Shown here one piece after another: positions 6,899 through 14,383 of a stretch of DNA of 21,991 nt (within the stretch, counting starts at the first letter, position 1; the number at the start of each line of letters is the position of its first letter). The position numbers and the translations under genes are program-made. The stretch comes from a virus. The stretch lies in IMG/VR virus record IMGVR_UViG_3300046787_000036, positions 1 to 21,991 of that record; one strand, given 5' to 3'. The notes under the pieces were generated by a model. The model worked only from the letters and a program-made list of their open reading frames with translations, was not told the origin of the DNA and searched no databases.

Positions 6899-7687
6899 TT
6901 ATAGCTCCGCAGATGCTGAGAATGCTACTTGTCCAGCAGTTGTACCTAGAAAAAATATACCTGATGAGTAAGCCTGCATACTACTTATGCCGCCATACAG
7001 CGTTGGCGTTGTACCATTCCATGTGCCAGTAACCTTTGCTACTGTAGCCTGCGCCCTTTTCTCTTGTTTAAATTGCCAAAACCACGGGAATGCACCTGCA
7101 TAACCAGTGCTAAGACTAATTGCTGGCTGGGCTACAGTATCAGAATAATAAACTTCATAGTACCGCTGACACAATGCTAACTCAGTACCATACGGACGGT
7201 AGTCAAAGCTCGTTGCTGTTGAGCCTTTTTCTAGCTGTGGTAAAGATAACGTACCTGTATTAAATTCAATGTTAGTGTTTGTTCCACCTGTGATTGAACC
7301 TGTAACACCAGATGCAGAAAATGAGCCAGTGCCAATCTTCCCTTGAGCTGTACCTGTCCAACTAAGCGTATAAGTTCCTGATTCAAGGTTTAAACCTTCA
7401 ACAACTTGAATGAGAGAACCCGCGCTAATTGTTAATGTTGTGACGTTATTTGAAGTGGCAAACGTGTATGTGCAGCCTGATGCGCCACCTTTAAAACGGT
7501 CGTGTCCATAAGCACCTGCGGCTAATGTAACTGTTCCAGAAACTGCTCTTTGGTTTATCAATAATTGACCATTGATAATGCGGCTCTTAAAACCAAACGT
7601 GTTTGTAGAACTTACCGAACCTGCAACATTCAACCCGCCTGTTGAGGGTGTTAGCGTATCACTGCTGTGATTAGTTTGGATAGTCAT
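6899..7687 (-). CDS. Tail fibre protein with beta-sandwich domain
   Basis: 262 residues. The N-terminal 30 residues are Thr/Ser-rich (LTPSTGGLNVAGSVSST), followed by RIINGQLLINQRAVSGTVTLAAG and AYGHDRFKGG, a segment widely seen in phage fibres. The middle has SGTYTLSWTGTAQGKIG, strand-rich and carbohydrate-binding-module-like, then LPQLEKGSTATSFDYRPYGTELALCQRYYEVYY, the canonical end of that domain. The C-terminal 80 residues, after the second aromatic cluster (FPWFWQFKQ), are likely the variable tip. The ATG at 7687 has GAGGA upstream and shares a base with the preceding TAA. The protein should be a trimeric host-recognition fibre. Sugar binding is inferred from domain resemblance. Confidence 0.82.
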   Translation of the reverse strand: MTIQTNHSSDTLTPSTGGLNVAGSVSSTNTFGFKSRIINGQLLINQRAVSGTVTLAAGAYGHDRFKGGASGCTYTFATSNNVTTLTISAGSLIQVVEGLNLESGTYTLSWTGTAQGKIGTGSFSASGVTGSITGGTNTNIEFNTGTLSLPQLEKGSTATSFDYRPYGTELALCQRYYEVYYSDTVAQPAISLSTGYAGAFPWFWQFKQEKRAQATVAKVTGTWNGTTPTLYGGISSMQAYSSGIFFLGTTAGQVAFSASAEL

Positions 7688-7956
7688 TAGACATCCTCAG
7701 CGCCAGCGTATGGTGTGAGTGTCTTCAACACTGTGTAGATTGCAGGAATCAAGTCGCCAGACAGGTCTTCCATGTTGATGTAATGAGCGTGTTGAGCAAC
7801 TGAAGGCCAGCCAGATTGACGAGCTTGTTCTGTTGCATGAACTTCTACTTGAACTTGAATTTGGTCTTTAGTGCCAAAGAAGTTGGTGATACGAGCGTAA
7901 GCCTGAGTTTCAGACTGACCGTTTGTGTTGTTGATTGCTGTGATTTTTAGTGCCAT
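7687..7956 (-). CDS. 89-residue fibre-associated protein, copy 1
   Basis: 89 residues, ATG at 7956 with a strong AGGAG site. It has the same length as the protein at 6437-6706 and shares MAL at the start, ATEQARQSG in the middle and YAGAEDV at the end. The first half is strand-rich (YARITNFFGTKDQIQVQVEVHA); the second half ends in a helix (IPAIYTVLKTL). It lies between the 692-residue fibre and the 262-residue fibre and is coupled to the latter by a TAATG overlap. The paired placement before two different fibre genes suggests a fibre-specific accessory or baseplate-attachment role. Function unknown. Confidence 0.75.
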   Translation of the reverse strand: MALKITAINNTNGQSETQAYARITNFFGTKDQIQVQVEVHATEQARQSGWPSVAQHAHYINMEDLSGDLIPAIYTVLKTLTPYAGAEDV

Positions 7957-7966
7957 AAGGCTCTCC

Positions 7967-10045
7967 TTAGTAAGTCATTTCCGTTGTTTCAATTTTGGCA
8001 ACCCAACGAATTGTTGTGGAAGCCTGTCCTGTAACTGTGACTTTTAGGCCACCGTTTGTTGTGTCTGCTGCTACAGCAATTGCCCATGTAGAAGCACCTG
8101 AGTCTTGAGCAATAAGATTTAACACTGGAGTTCCTACAACGACTGTAGATGCTGCGTTAGCGCCACGCTCAATTAAGCCCTCAAAAGACCAAGCCGATGC
8201 ATTACCCGCACCAGTTACACCAGCAACCACAGTTCCTCTGAAATAATAGGCTGAGTTGTTGGGTAGGATTACTTGGTTGGTTGTTCCTGCTGCACTTGTA
8301 TCGCTTGTGAGAACTGTTGCCGTAGCGTCTGTAGTTTGACGAGCAAGAAGCAATAAAGCCGTTTGCTGCACACCAGAAGCATTTGCAATAGGTACTGATG
8401 ACGCAGAAAAAACAGTGTTTCCAACAATGCTTCTTGCAGTAGCTCTTTCACCGCCTAAAACAGAACTTGCTACAGCGTTAGCGGCATTGTTTTGTCCACC
8501 AAAAACGCCAGCCCAGTTAGCGTTTGCTGTGTTGCTACTACCACCTACAACGCTTGAAGAAAATCCAAGCGCATTATTGCTACTTCCACCGCCAACAAAG
8601 GAGCCATTGTTACCACTTGCGGTGTTTGTTGTTCCACCTAAGACAGATGAATACGCTCCACTAGCAGTGTTCTTAAACCCGCCGCCAACCGTACTCCAAT
8701 CCCCACTAGCCACGTTCCTATTACCAGCAGTACCAGCGTCACCACCACCACCGATGAAACTGTAAGAGCCTGTGGCTTGGTTGTTACCTCCACCTACTAC
8801 TACTCCGTGAGGGGTGAAGAAAGATAGGGTTGATGTTGATGAGCCACTAGCTGCTTGAGATAGCGTCAGGGATGTTCCTGAGACAGCGGCAACGTAAGTG
8901 TTGGGAAAGCTGCTAATGCTTGTACCAGTAATTAACTGACCAACTTTAATGTTTGCGTTACTTCCAGACAGCGTGACAGCGGTTGTGCCGTTCATCGTGG
9001 CTGACTGAGTAGTTACAGCAGAATTTGAAGTACCAGAATTGCTATATCCAGTTCCAATAAAGTTGTAATTTCCGCCAGCAGTGTTTCCATACCCGTTTAC
9101 TACAACAGCTCCTACTTGACCTGAAACACTATTGAGATAACCTGCGCCAGCAAACGCATAAACTCCAGTTGTTGAGTTGGCTGCTCCGCCAACAATTGCG
9201 CTCTGATAACCAGAAGCAAGGTTTGTAGCGCCGCCAGCAATTACAGCGTTAAATCCGCTTGCAACCTGAGAAGCAGAACTACGGCTCATCTGCCAATCAA
9301 CAGCATTAGCACCCCTAGCATTACCACCTGTGGCTGTAGAGTCTGTCTGTTGGGCTTGTAAGGCTCCTGTGCCTTTTGGTTGAAGGACTAGGGGGATGTT
9401 GGTGTCTGTGCCTTGAGCTGATAAGACAGGAGCAGCTCCTGCCGCAGAACCTGTTGCTTGAATTCTGTTTACAGCAGATGCTGTGTGAGTAACTGAAAAC
9501 TGTTGATTTGCACCACCGTTTGTCCAGAAACCGAAAGCGCCAGTTCCTTTAGTTGCTAAAACAAGTCCAATGTTTGAATCTGAGCCAGCAGAAATAAAAT
9601 AAGGATTTCCACCAGTAGCCGCACCAGTAACCTGTACGTAGTTCACAGCAGAGGCTGTGTGGGCTACACGCATTTGTTCAAAAGAAATACTGCTACTATA
9701 AAAACTAATAGCACCTGTACCTTGAGAACTAACGCCTAATCCAATGTTTGTATCAGAACCAGCAGCCCTAATAGAAGGAGCATTTGCTGTGATATGACCT
9801 CTTGCCTGAACGTAATTGACAGTTGAAGCCACATTAAGAACACGCAGTCCTTCACTACCAGCAGCACCACCCAAAGATGTCTGACCAGTAGCGGTTAGAG
9901 TAGTAAACGTACCAGCAGCAGGGGTTGTTGCGCCAATTGCACTACCTTCCTGATACTTGTCGGTATTCAGGTTGGTGAAGTTTGCGTCCACCTCGACATG
10001 AGTCAGAGGAGAACCCTTGCCAGAGCGTGTGACGATGGTGGACAT
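7967..10045 (-). CDS. Long tail fibre with YadA-like beta-roll repeats
   Basis: 692 residues. The N-terminus (MSTIVTRSGKGSPLTHVEVDANFTNLN as separate conserved blocks) is a standard particle-anchoring segment of phage fibres. Residues 72-233 carry three 58-residue repeats, each with VNxxQ, G-T/S-D-T/S-N-I and KGTGA-like elements. Residues about 261-335 and 413-535 are rows of G-G-x-x-N-x-A-x-G repeats like the beta-roll heads of trimeric autotransporter adhesins. A separate domain (336-412, with KVGQLITGTSI and GTSLTLSQAA) interrupts the roll. The C-terminal 150 residues form a strand-rich tip. The start lies two bases after the preceding stop and has no obvious ribosome site, so it is probably coupled. 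Role: host-surface recognition, inferred from architecture. Confidence 0.85.
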   Translation of the reverse strand: MSTIVTRSGKGSPLTHVEVDANFTNLNTDKYQEGSAIGATTPAAGTFTTLTATGQTSLGGAAGSEGLRVLNVASTVNYVQARGHITANAPSIRAAGSDTNIGLGVSSQGTGAISFYSSSISFEQMRVAHTASAVNYVQVTGAATGGNPYFISAGSDSNIGLVLATKGTGAFGFWTNGGANQQFSVTHTASAVNRIQATGSAAGAAPVLSAQGTDTNIPLVLQPKGTGALQAQQTDSTATGGNARGANAVDWQMSRSSASQVASGFNAVIAGGATNLASGYQSAIVGGAANSTTGVYAFAGAGYLNSVSGQVGAVVVNGYGNTAGGNYNFIGTGYSNSGTSNSAVTTQSATMNGTTAVTLSGSNANIKVGQLITGTSISSFPNTYVAAVSGTSLTLSQAASGSSTSTLSFFTPHGVVVGGGNNQATGSYSFIGGGGDAGTAGNRNVASGDWSTVGGGFKNTASGAYSSVLGGTTNTASGNNGSFVGGGSSNNALGFSSSVVGGSSNTANANWAGVFGGQNNAANAVASSVLGGERATARSIVGNTVFSASSVPIANASGVQQTALLLLARQTTDATATVLTSDTSAAGTTNQVILPNNSAYYFRGTVVAGVTGAGNASAWSFEGLIERGANAASTVVVGTPVLNLIAQDSGASTWAIAVAADTTNGGLKVTVTGQASTTIRWVAKIETTEMTY
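9347..9832 (-). repeat. Three 58-codon repeats in the long fibre
   Basis: Encoded residues 72-233. Units begin at residues 72, 130 and 188, exactly 58 residues apart. Shared landmarks are V-N-x-x-Q near the start, G-S/T-D-T/S-N-I in the middle and G-T-G-A before the end. The third copy is shorter at its end. Confidence 0.8.
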
Positions 10046-10047
10046 AT

Positions 10048-10434
10048 TTATGCGAAGGTTGCAGTCAGAGCAGAAGTTGCGAACTTGAAGACGTCACCAG
10101 AATCAATGGTCTTGGATGCAGTCAAAGCTCCATGCAGCAACAAGTTGCCAGAAGAAGATGCGTCAAACAAGCCAAAGTGCGTGACGGTTCCCCAAGAAGC
10201 AGTGGCTTGGTCAAACTCGACAGCAGAACTGTTAGATGTCGCACCGTTAGATGGAGAGCTGAAGGCCATAGCCTTGCGCACATAAGAGCCACCAGATACC
10301 TCAGTGCCTGAACCCGCATCGGTCGGGTCTGACGTAAACAAGCCAACGTACACGGTCGTTGGACTGGTGTACGAAGTGTTGCGCAAAACAGCATTGACCA
10401 ATGCTGTCTCCAAGTAGTTGCTCATTGCTGCCAT
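10048..10434 (-). CDS. Conserved phage tail-fibre-like structural protein
   Basis: 128 residues. The sequence MSNYLETALVNAVLRNTSY, then TTVYVGLFTSDPTDAGSGTEVSG, then ASWGTVTHFGLFDA and NLLLHGALTASK is a widespread family annotated as phage tail-fibre-like or structural protein. It folds as a small beta domain and often stands beside the fibre genes. The first ATG at 10434 is used here; an internal ATG at 10425 (starting MSNYLE) is a real alternative because it matches the usual family start. It sits five bases after the adaptor gene and two bases before the long fibre gene. The exact place in the virion is not known. Confidence 0.8.
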   Translation of the reverse strand: MAAMSNYLETALVNAVLRNTSYTSPTTVYVGLFTSDPTDAGSGTEVSGGSYVRKAMAFSSPSNGATSNSSAVEFDQATASWGTVTHFGLFDASSSGNLLLHGALTASKTIDSGDVFKFATSALTATFA

Positions 10435-10439
10435 GATGT

Positions 10440-11060
10440 TTATCCAAATGTTCGGGCGCGTGAAACAAGACTAGACGCAACAGATGCCCTTTGATCTGAT
10501 ACGTTCAATTCATCCACACAGGCAGTGTAGAGCTGCGCCCACACCGCAATTCGTGCATCGTCCTTCAAGTACGGTGCAGACTGAAGCAAAGCACCATACA
10601 AGTAGATGTCAGGGTTAGCAATCAGCAACCAATTGCTTGTGTTGTCGTCCGACAATGCAGCAATCTTTGAGTAGTAAGTCAATTCCGCGTCATAAGACGA
10701 GTCAGGCGCAGGGATAACTTCCAACTGAGTACCGACAACCGTGAATTTGGCTGGTTTGCCAGAAGATATGTACACGTTGGAGTTGAGCGTGTTGCCATAG
10801 CCTTCAGTGACGTACTCCAACACGGTGATCGGGTTGGTGTTCAACTGGAAACTACGAGCTTCTAGGAAGTCCGTAGGCATGGCAAAAAAGCGACCGTCTA
10901 CAGTCGCTGTTGCACGTTTAATCATCTGGCGAGTGCGAATTGCTCGGTTGAACTTCGACTCTGCCAGAGTGATAAATGTAGGGATGACAGACGTTAAGTC
11001 ATCGCGGTTTAGAAAATCCGCGATGGCTGATTTTAGGGTTGCGTATGTATTGAGTGCCAT
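10440..11060 (-). CDS. Head-to-tail adaptor protein
   Basis: 206 residues. The N-terminus (TYATLKSAIADFLNRDDL, then IPTFITLAESKFNRAIRTR) and the mainly helical body match the phage adaptor family, including P22 gp4-like tail accessory factors. The segment FFAMPTDFLEARSFQL and the later helices (IYLYGALLQSAPYL, AVWAQLYTACVDELN) are characteristic. Twelve copies of such proteins bind below the portal and prepare the site for the tail hub. The ATG at 11060 has GGAAG upstream. It follows the glycosyltransferase gene and precedes the fibre module, as expected for the head-tail boundary. The exact subfamily is inferred. Confidence 0.82.
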   Translation of the reverse strand: MALNTYATLKSAIADFLNRDDLTSVIPTFITLAESKFNRAIRTRQMIKRATATVDGRFFAMPTDFLEARSFQLNTNPITVLEYVTEGYGNTLNSNVYISSGKPAKFTVVGTQLEVIPAPDSSYDAELTYYSKIAALSDDNTSNWLLIANPDIYLYGALLQSAPYLKDDARIAVWAQLYTACVDELNVSDQRASVASSLVSRARTFG

Positions 11061-11090
11061 GTCTTACTTCCGTTCCCCTAATTGTATGCG

Positions 11091-11765
11091 TCAAGCGTCT
11101 GGTTTGGACGCTTGGCTTTGAGCCTTCTCCAAGTCCTTCATAACCCAAGTGTGGTCATGCTTGAACTCAAATGTACCGATATGCCCAATCTCTTTGGACA
11201 CATCGTGGTCAATGTAGATTTTAAAACCAGCAGCCGTTGCTTTACGGCAGAAGAACACGTCCTCGCCAATATAGCCACGTTTGTCTGTCCGCCAAGGCGT
11301 TTCAAACCAAGGCTCTGACAACTTCTCGAAAACCTTGCGTGAAATCAGCATAACTCCCATGCCAATTGAATCAACTTCTTCCAAACCTGTGGACTCTGGC
11401 ATTGAATAGATAAGCTGACCATCCAAGCCACGGGCTGTTGGACCTGTTGGCAAACGTCTACGGGCGCAGTTGGTAGCCACGATGTCCTTATCGTGCGCCA
11501 GCAAACGACTAACCATGTCCTGCGGAAAAGTCATATCTGAGTCAATAAACAGAACGTGAGTGCAGTCTTCACGCATTGCTTCAAGGCACAAATCTGCGCG
11601 TTGGTTTTGAATCAGAGTGCCTTGGTTGATCTTCAGGCAGATTGCATCAGGCGTGTTGAGTGTGTGGTACGCCACCATATTGACCAAGCAGAACGTGAAG
11701 TTCGCATGGACCATATCTCTCGCTGGTGTGCATACTGCAATGTAATTGATGGTTTCTTGTGTCAT
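11091..11765 (-). CDS. Glycosyltransferase, GT-A fold (GT2-like)
   Basis: 224 residues. The start (INYIAVCTPARDMVHANFTFCL), NQGTLIQNQRADLCLEAM and VLFIDSDMTFP fit a GT-A nucleotide-sugar transferase. D75-S-D77 is the DxD motif that would bind the metal and sugar nucleotide. Later elements are GIGMGVMLISRKVF-like (residues 134-146), G-E-D-V at 167-170 as a candidate catalytic acid and H195 near the end. There is no membrane segment or signal, so it acts in the cytoplasm. The ATG at 11765 lies four bases after the preceding TAA. Acceptor and sugar are unknown. It stands between the capsid and adaptor genes, which raises the possibility of virion-protein glycosylation. Confidence 0.82.
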   Translation of the reverse strand: MTQETINYIAVCTPARDMVHANFTFCLVNMVAYHTLNTPDAICLKINQGTLIQNQRADLCLEAMREDCTHVLFIDSDMTFPQDMVSRLLAHDKDIVATNCARRRLPTGPTARGLDGQLIYSMPESTGLEEVDSIGMGVMLISRKVFEKLSEPWFETPWRTDKRGYIGEDVFFCRKATAAGFKIYIDHDVSKEIGHIGTFEFKHDHTWVMKDLEKAQSQASKPDA

Positions 11766-11769
11766 TTTT

Positions 11770-12084
11770 TTATACTTGTCCGTCTTTTACTCGAAAGAAA
11801 CGATTATCAGAATCGTTTAACCAAGCCTTCATATAAGCCTCATCATCCAATTTACCTTCAGCCTTGAGCTTGTAGTAGATTGAAAGAGGGATACGAGCAA
11901 CATGATGGAACTCACCTTTCCAGCCAGTGTTGTCGGACTGAGTTAAATCAGTCTTGTTCATTTCAATGATTGGCGCTATGTCTTGCAGCGTCTCAATCGT
12001 TGCTTCATCTTTCTCAGCATCGTAATGCCACACCTTTTTGATACCAGTGTAGTCATCGTAGTCAAAGAGTCGTGATTCATTCAT
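11770..12084 (-). CDS. Conserved hypothetical phage protein near the capsid gene
   Basis: 104 residues from the ATG at 12084. An upstream in-frame extension into the capsid gene is an artefact. Landmarks are RLFDYDDYTGIKKVWHYDAE, then IETLQDIAPIIEMNK, FHHVARIPLSIYYKL and NDSDNRFFRVKDGQ. This style is familiar from head genes of environmental podovirus-like phages, but it has no assigned function. The gene starts just downstream of the capsid terminator, so its expression probably depends on read-through or on its own weak promoter. The start codon lies three bases beyond the terminator T-tract, and no clear Shine-Dalgarno is present. Confidence 0.7.
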   Translation of the reverse strand: MNESRLFDYDDYTGIKKVWHYDAEKDEATIETLQDIAPIIEMNKTDLTQSDNTGWKGEFHHVARIPLSIYYKLKAEGKLDDEAYMKAWLNDSDNRFFRVKDGQV

Positions 12085-12086
12085 AT

Positions 12087-12116
12087 AAAAAAAGGGGCAG
12101 GTTTCCCCGCCCCTTT
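12087..12116 (-). terminator. Intrinsic terminator after the major capsid gene
   Basis: Read on the minus strand, an 11-bp GC-rich stem (AAAGGGGCGGG with CCTGCCCCTTT, including one G-T pair) closes a GAAA tetraloop and runs into a T-tract at 12093-12087. It lies 11 bases after the capsid stop. A strong terminator here would let capsid mRNA accumulate above downstream transcripts. Confidence 0.93.
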
Positions 12117-12127
12117 CCTTGATTTGA

Positions 12128-13090
12128 TTAAGAAGTAACCAAGTCAGCAGCCAAGCCCATACCGTTCTCAGCCAACACTTTGTGACCCCACTCAACGATC
12201 AGCATACGCTTCTCAGCGTCACCAGTCTTGGCGAGTTCAACTTGTTGGTAAGGACGCAGAGTGGTCATCTTAGCCATGTCAGGGTCGATCACCCATGCGT
12301 CACGCTCACGCTGGAAGCGGTTTGCGATCACTTGGATGTTGCCGAAGTCAGACACATAGATGTCAACAGCGCCAACCAAAGTTGCTGGCTTTGCGCCACC
12401 GTCAATGTTGAAACGGCTTGATGCGATACCAGAGAAGCCAGACACGCGCTGCTTGTTCACTGGACCAGTCATCAACATCTTTGGAGTGCCACCAGCAGCC
12501 CAAGTTTGTTGAATCACGTTCTTCAAGATGGTTTCAGTGAATGTACGGACGTTGCCATCAGTGCGTGCGCTGTTAGGCAAAGTGGTGTACGAAGGGTTTG
12601 CACCGTTCGTTTGCATATCCACGTTTGTCTTCACGAAAGCACCGAGAGAAGCAGTACCGCGAGCAGTTGTGCTGTTACCAGCAGCAGCCACAGCGCCGTT
12701 CAACATGGTGAATTCTTGGTCACGCTTCAATTCAGCACCGCGCTTGGCGATCTGATAAGCCAATTCGCTACGGCGACCAGCTTTGTTCACTGTTTCTTCA
12801 GTAGCAGACAAGATGATTGTCTTGCGGCTGATCTGAGCGTAGTTTTGCATACGCACAGTTGCTGTCACAGCGTCAAACGAAGTCACATCATCACCTTCCA
12901 ACTGCTTGTTAGCAGCAGCAGATGCCAATGTGTCTGTTTGCCACTCGTACAACGAATTGCTGACAGACTCACGACCAATGTTGCTCATGTAAGGAGTTTC
13001 TTCAGGAGCGATGTTGGTGATGACGTTTGACAGGTCTTCACGGATGCCTTTGGCATCAAAGGTGGTAAAGGTATTAGCTACGATAGTCAT
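12128..13090 (-). CDS. Major capsid protein (SU10/DUF5309-like, HK97 fold)
   Basis: 320 residues. The sequence TFTTFDAKGIREDLSNVITNI, then APEETPYMSNIGRE, LYEWQTDTLASAAAN, EGDDV and the block ELAYQIAKRGAELKRDQEFTML is the signature of the SU10-like major capsid family. C-terminal elements are ANRFQRERDAWVIDPDMAKM and TGDAEKRMLIVEWGHKVL. The protein forms the icosahedral shell. The ATG at 13090 has GAGGC upstream, nine bases after the scaffold stop. It is followed by a strong terminator, typical for the most highly expressed head gene. There is no sign of a fused scaffold or protease domain. Confidence 0.92.
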   Translation of the reverse strand: MTIVANTFTTFDAKGIREDLSNVITNIAPEETPYMSNIGRESVSNSLYEWQTDTLASAAANKQLEGDDVTSFDAVTATVRMQNYAQISRKTIILSATEETVNKAGRRSELAYQIAKRGAELKRDQEFTMLNGAVAAAGNSTTARGTASLGAFVKTNVDMQTNGANPSYTTLPNSARTDGNVRTFTETILKNVIQQTWAAGGTPKMLMTGPVNKQRVSGFSGIASSRFNIDGGAKPATLVGAVDIYVSDFGNIQVIANRFQRERDAWVIDPDMAKMTTLRPYQQVELAKTGDAEKRMLIVEWGHKVLAENGMGLAADLVTS

Positions 13091-13099
13091 TTAAGTGCC

Positions 13100-14107
13100 T
13101 CATTTCAAAAGAAGTTCAATTGCTTTAGCCGCGTCATCGACACGACCAGTTTTTGCAAGACGCTGTTTTGCGCGAGTACCTTCAGTTGTTGAGGAGACAC
13201 GACCAGCAGCACTAGGCTTTACTGGACGGGGACCGTTGTTGACTACGGGTTTGATGTCTTTACGCTTGGACACCATCTGGTCATACAACGCTGCTTTACG
13301 CAACGCGATAACCGCCCTGTGGTCATAGACATTCTTGAGTTCATCCTCGCTGAATCCAATCTTGCGACCAAACTCAACAAGCAGAGCCTTTTCAGCTTTT
13401 GCCTTTTGTGGGTCTTTCCACTCAGGCACAGAAGCGATTAACAACTCTTGCTCTTGAGCAAGTTTTGCCTTCATCTCCTCTGTCTGCTGCTGCACCGTCA
13501 ATTGAGAAAGACGCTGCTGTTCGGATTGAATAGCTGCTTTTCTTTCTTGCTTGTCACGGGCTAACTCTCTCTGGCGTACCCATTCAATGGGGTCTTCTGC
13601 GTAAAGACGGTCCCAATCAACGGGCTGTTCACCAGCCGAATCAAGTTGCTGTTGCAACGCTCCTAACAATTGAGCGTACTGTTCACGCTCGGCACGAATA
13701 GCAACAGTTTCAGCTTCCACTTGCTTGCGGATTTCTGCAACCTGTTGCGTCTTTCGTGTGTAGTCTTGGGTCCTGCTGTAGCCTTTTTGGAGTTCGTCCA
13801 AAGTCACTTCGACTTCTTTACCGTCAACTTTGACGGTGAAGACTTGTGGCTGTTCGTCTTCCTCGGCTTCATCAGAATCTTCCGACTGTTCATCTTTCGT
13901 TTCATCACTAGACTCATCGTCTTGCACGTCTAGTTCTTCATCGACAGATGCCGCTTCACCCTCATCGGATGACAACTGCGCCTCAACTTCCTGTTCGGTT
14001 TCTCCCTCATCGGGACCGAGCATTTGAGCGAGTGCATTGGACGCTTCGTCCACTGACATTGGACCTGTTGGGATGCTCCCTGTGGGGTTGGCGTTTCCGT
14101 CTGACAT
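13100..14107 (-). CDS. Scaffolding protein
   Basis: About 335 residues, starting at the ATG at 14107 because AAAGGA lies eight bases upstream; a TTG six bases earlier sits too close to that site. The N-terminal third is extremely acidic (residues about 30-90, rich in E, D and S). Next is VFTVKVDGKEVEVTLDEL and the segment KGYSRTQDYTRKTQQ, common in scaffold-type phage proteins. A long Gln/Glu-rich coiled coil covers about 110-240. The C-terminus is basic (RAKQRLAKTGRV), which in scaffold proteins contacts the capsid. It lies directly before the major capsid gene. No protease signature is seen. Confidence 0.85.
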   Translation of the reverse strand: MSDGNANPTGSIPTGPMSVDEASNALAQMLGPDEGETEQEVEAQLSSDEGEAASVDEELDVQDDESSDETKDEQSEDSDEAEEDEQPQVFTVKVDGKEVEVTLDELQKGYSRTQDYTRKTQQVAEIRKQVEAETVAIRAEREQYAQLLGALQQQLDSAGEQPVDWDRLYAEDPIEWVRQRELARDKQERKAAIQSEQQRLSQLTVQQQTEEMKAKLAQEQELLIASVPEWKDPQKAKAEKALLVEFGRKIGFSEDELKNVYDHRAVIALRKAALYDQMVSKRKDIKPVVNNGPRPVKPSAAGRVSSTTEGTRAKQRLAKTGRVDDAAKAIELLLK

Positions 14108-14119
14108 TTCCAAATTCCT

Positions 14120-14383
14120 TTAAACCAGATTTTTCTGAGCGCGTTCAATCTGACGCTGTGCAATCTTGCCGTTGTCCATGATCTTGTTCATCTGGGTACG
14201 GAATTGCTCAATCGCCTGAATCATGTGCCACGCGCTCTCTCTTTTCACGGTGTCCTCTGGCTTCGTACTTTTCCAAAGCCAAACGGCATCGTTCTCCATT
14301 TGCAGCAGTGCTGCGGCGAAGGCTTCGTCTTGAACCAGACTCTCGGCCTTCTTTCCTTTTCTTACGGTTTCTTCGTTGCTCAC
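14120..14383 (-). CDS. Small conserved hypothetical head-module protein
   Basis: 87 residues, starting at the GTG at 14383, which directly follows the portal TAA and has AAGGA nine bases upstream. The protein is mainly helical: a charged start (EETVRKGKKAES), QDEAFAAALLQMENDAVWLWKS, then KRESAWHMIQAIEQFRTQM and a basic C-terminal helix. Similar small genes often stand between portal and scaffold in this type of phage. No function is known. Confidence 0.72.
   Translation of the reverse strand: MSNEETVRKGKKAESLVQDEAFAAALLQMENDAVWLWKSTKPEDTVKRESAWHMIQAIEQFRTQMNKIMDNGKIAQRQIERAQKNLV

Noticed and set aside
8415-8765. 116-codon plus-strand frame rich in proline and leucine
   Set aside because: It mirrors the glycine- and serine-rich repeats of the long fibre on the opposite strand.
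12506-13030. 174-codon plus-strand frame
   Set aside because: It lies fully antisense to the major capsid gene and has no coding features.
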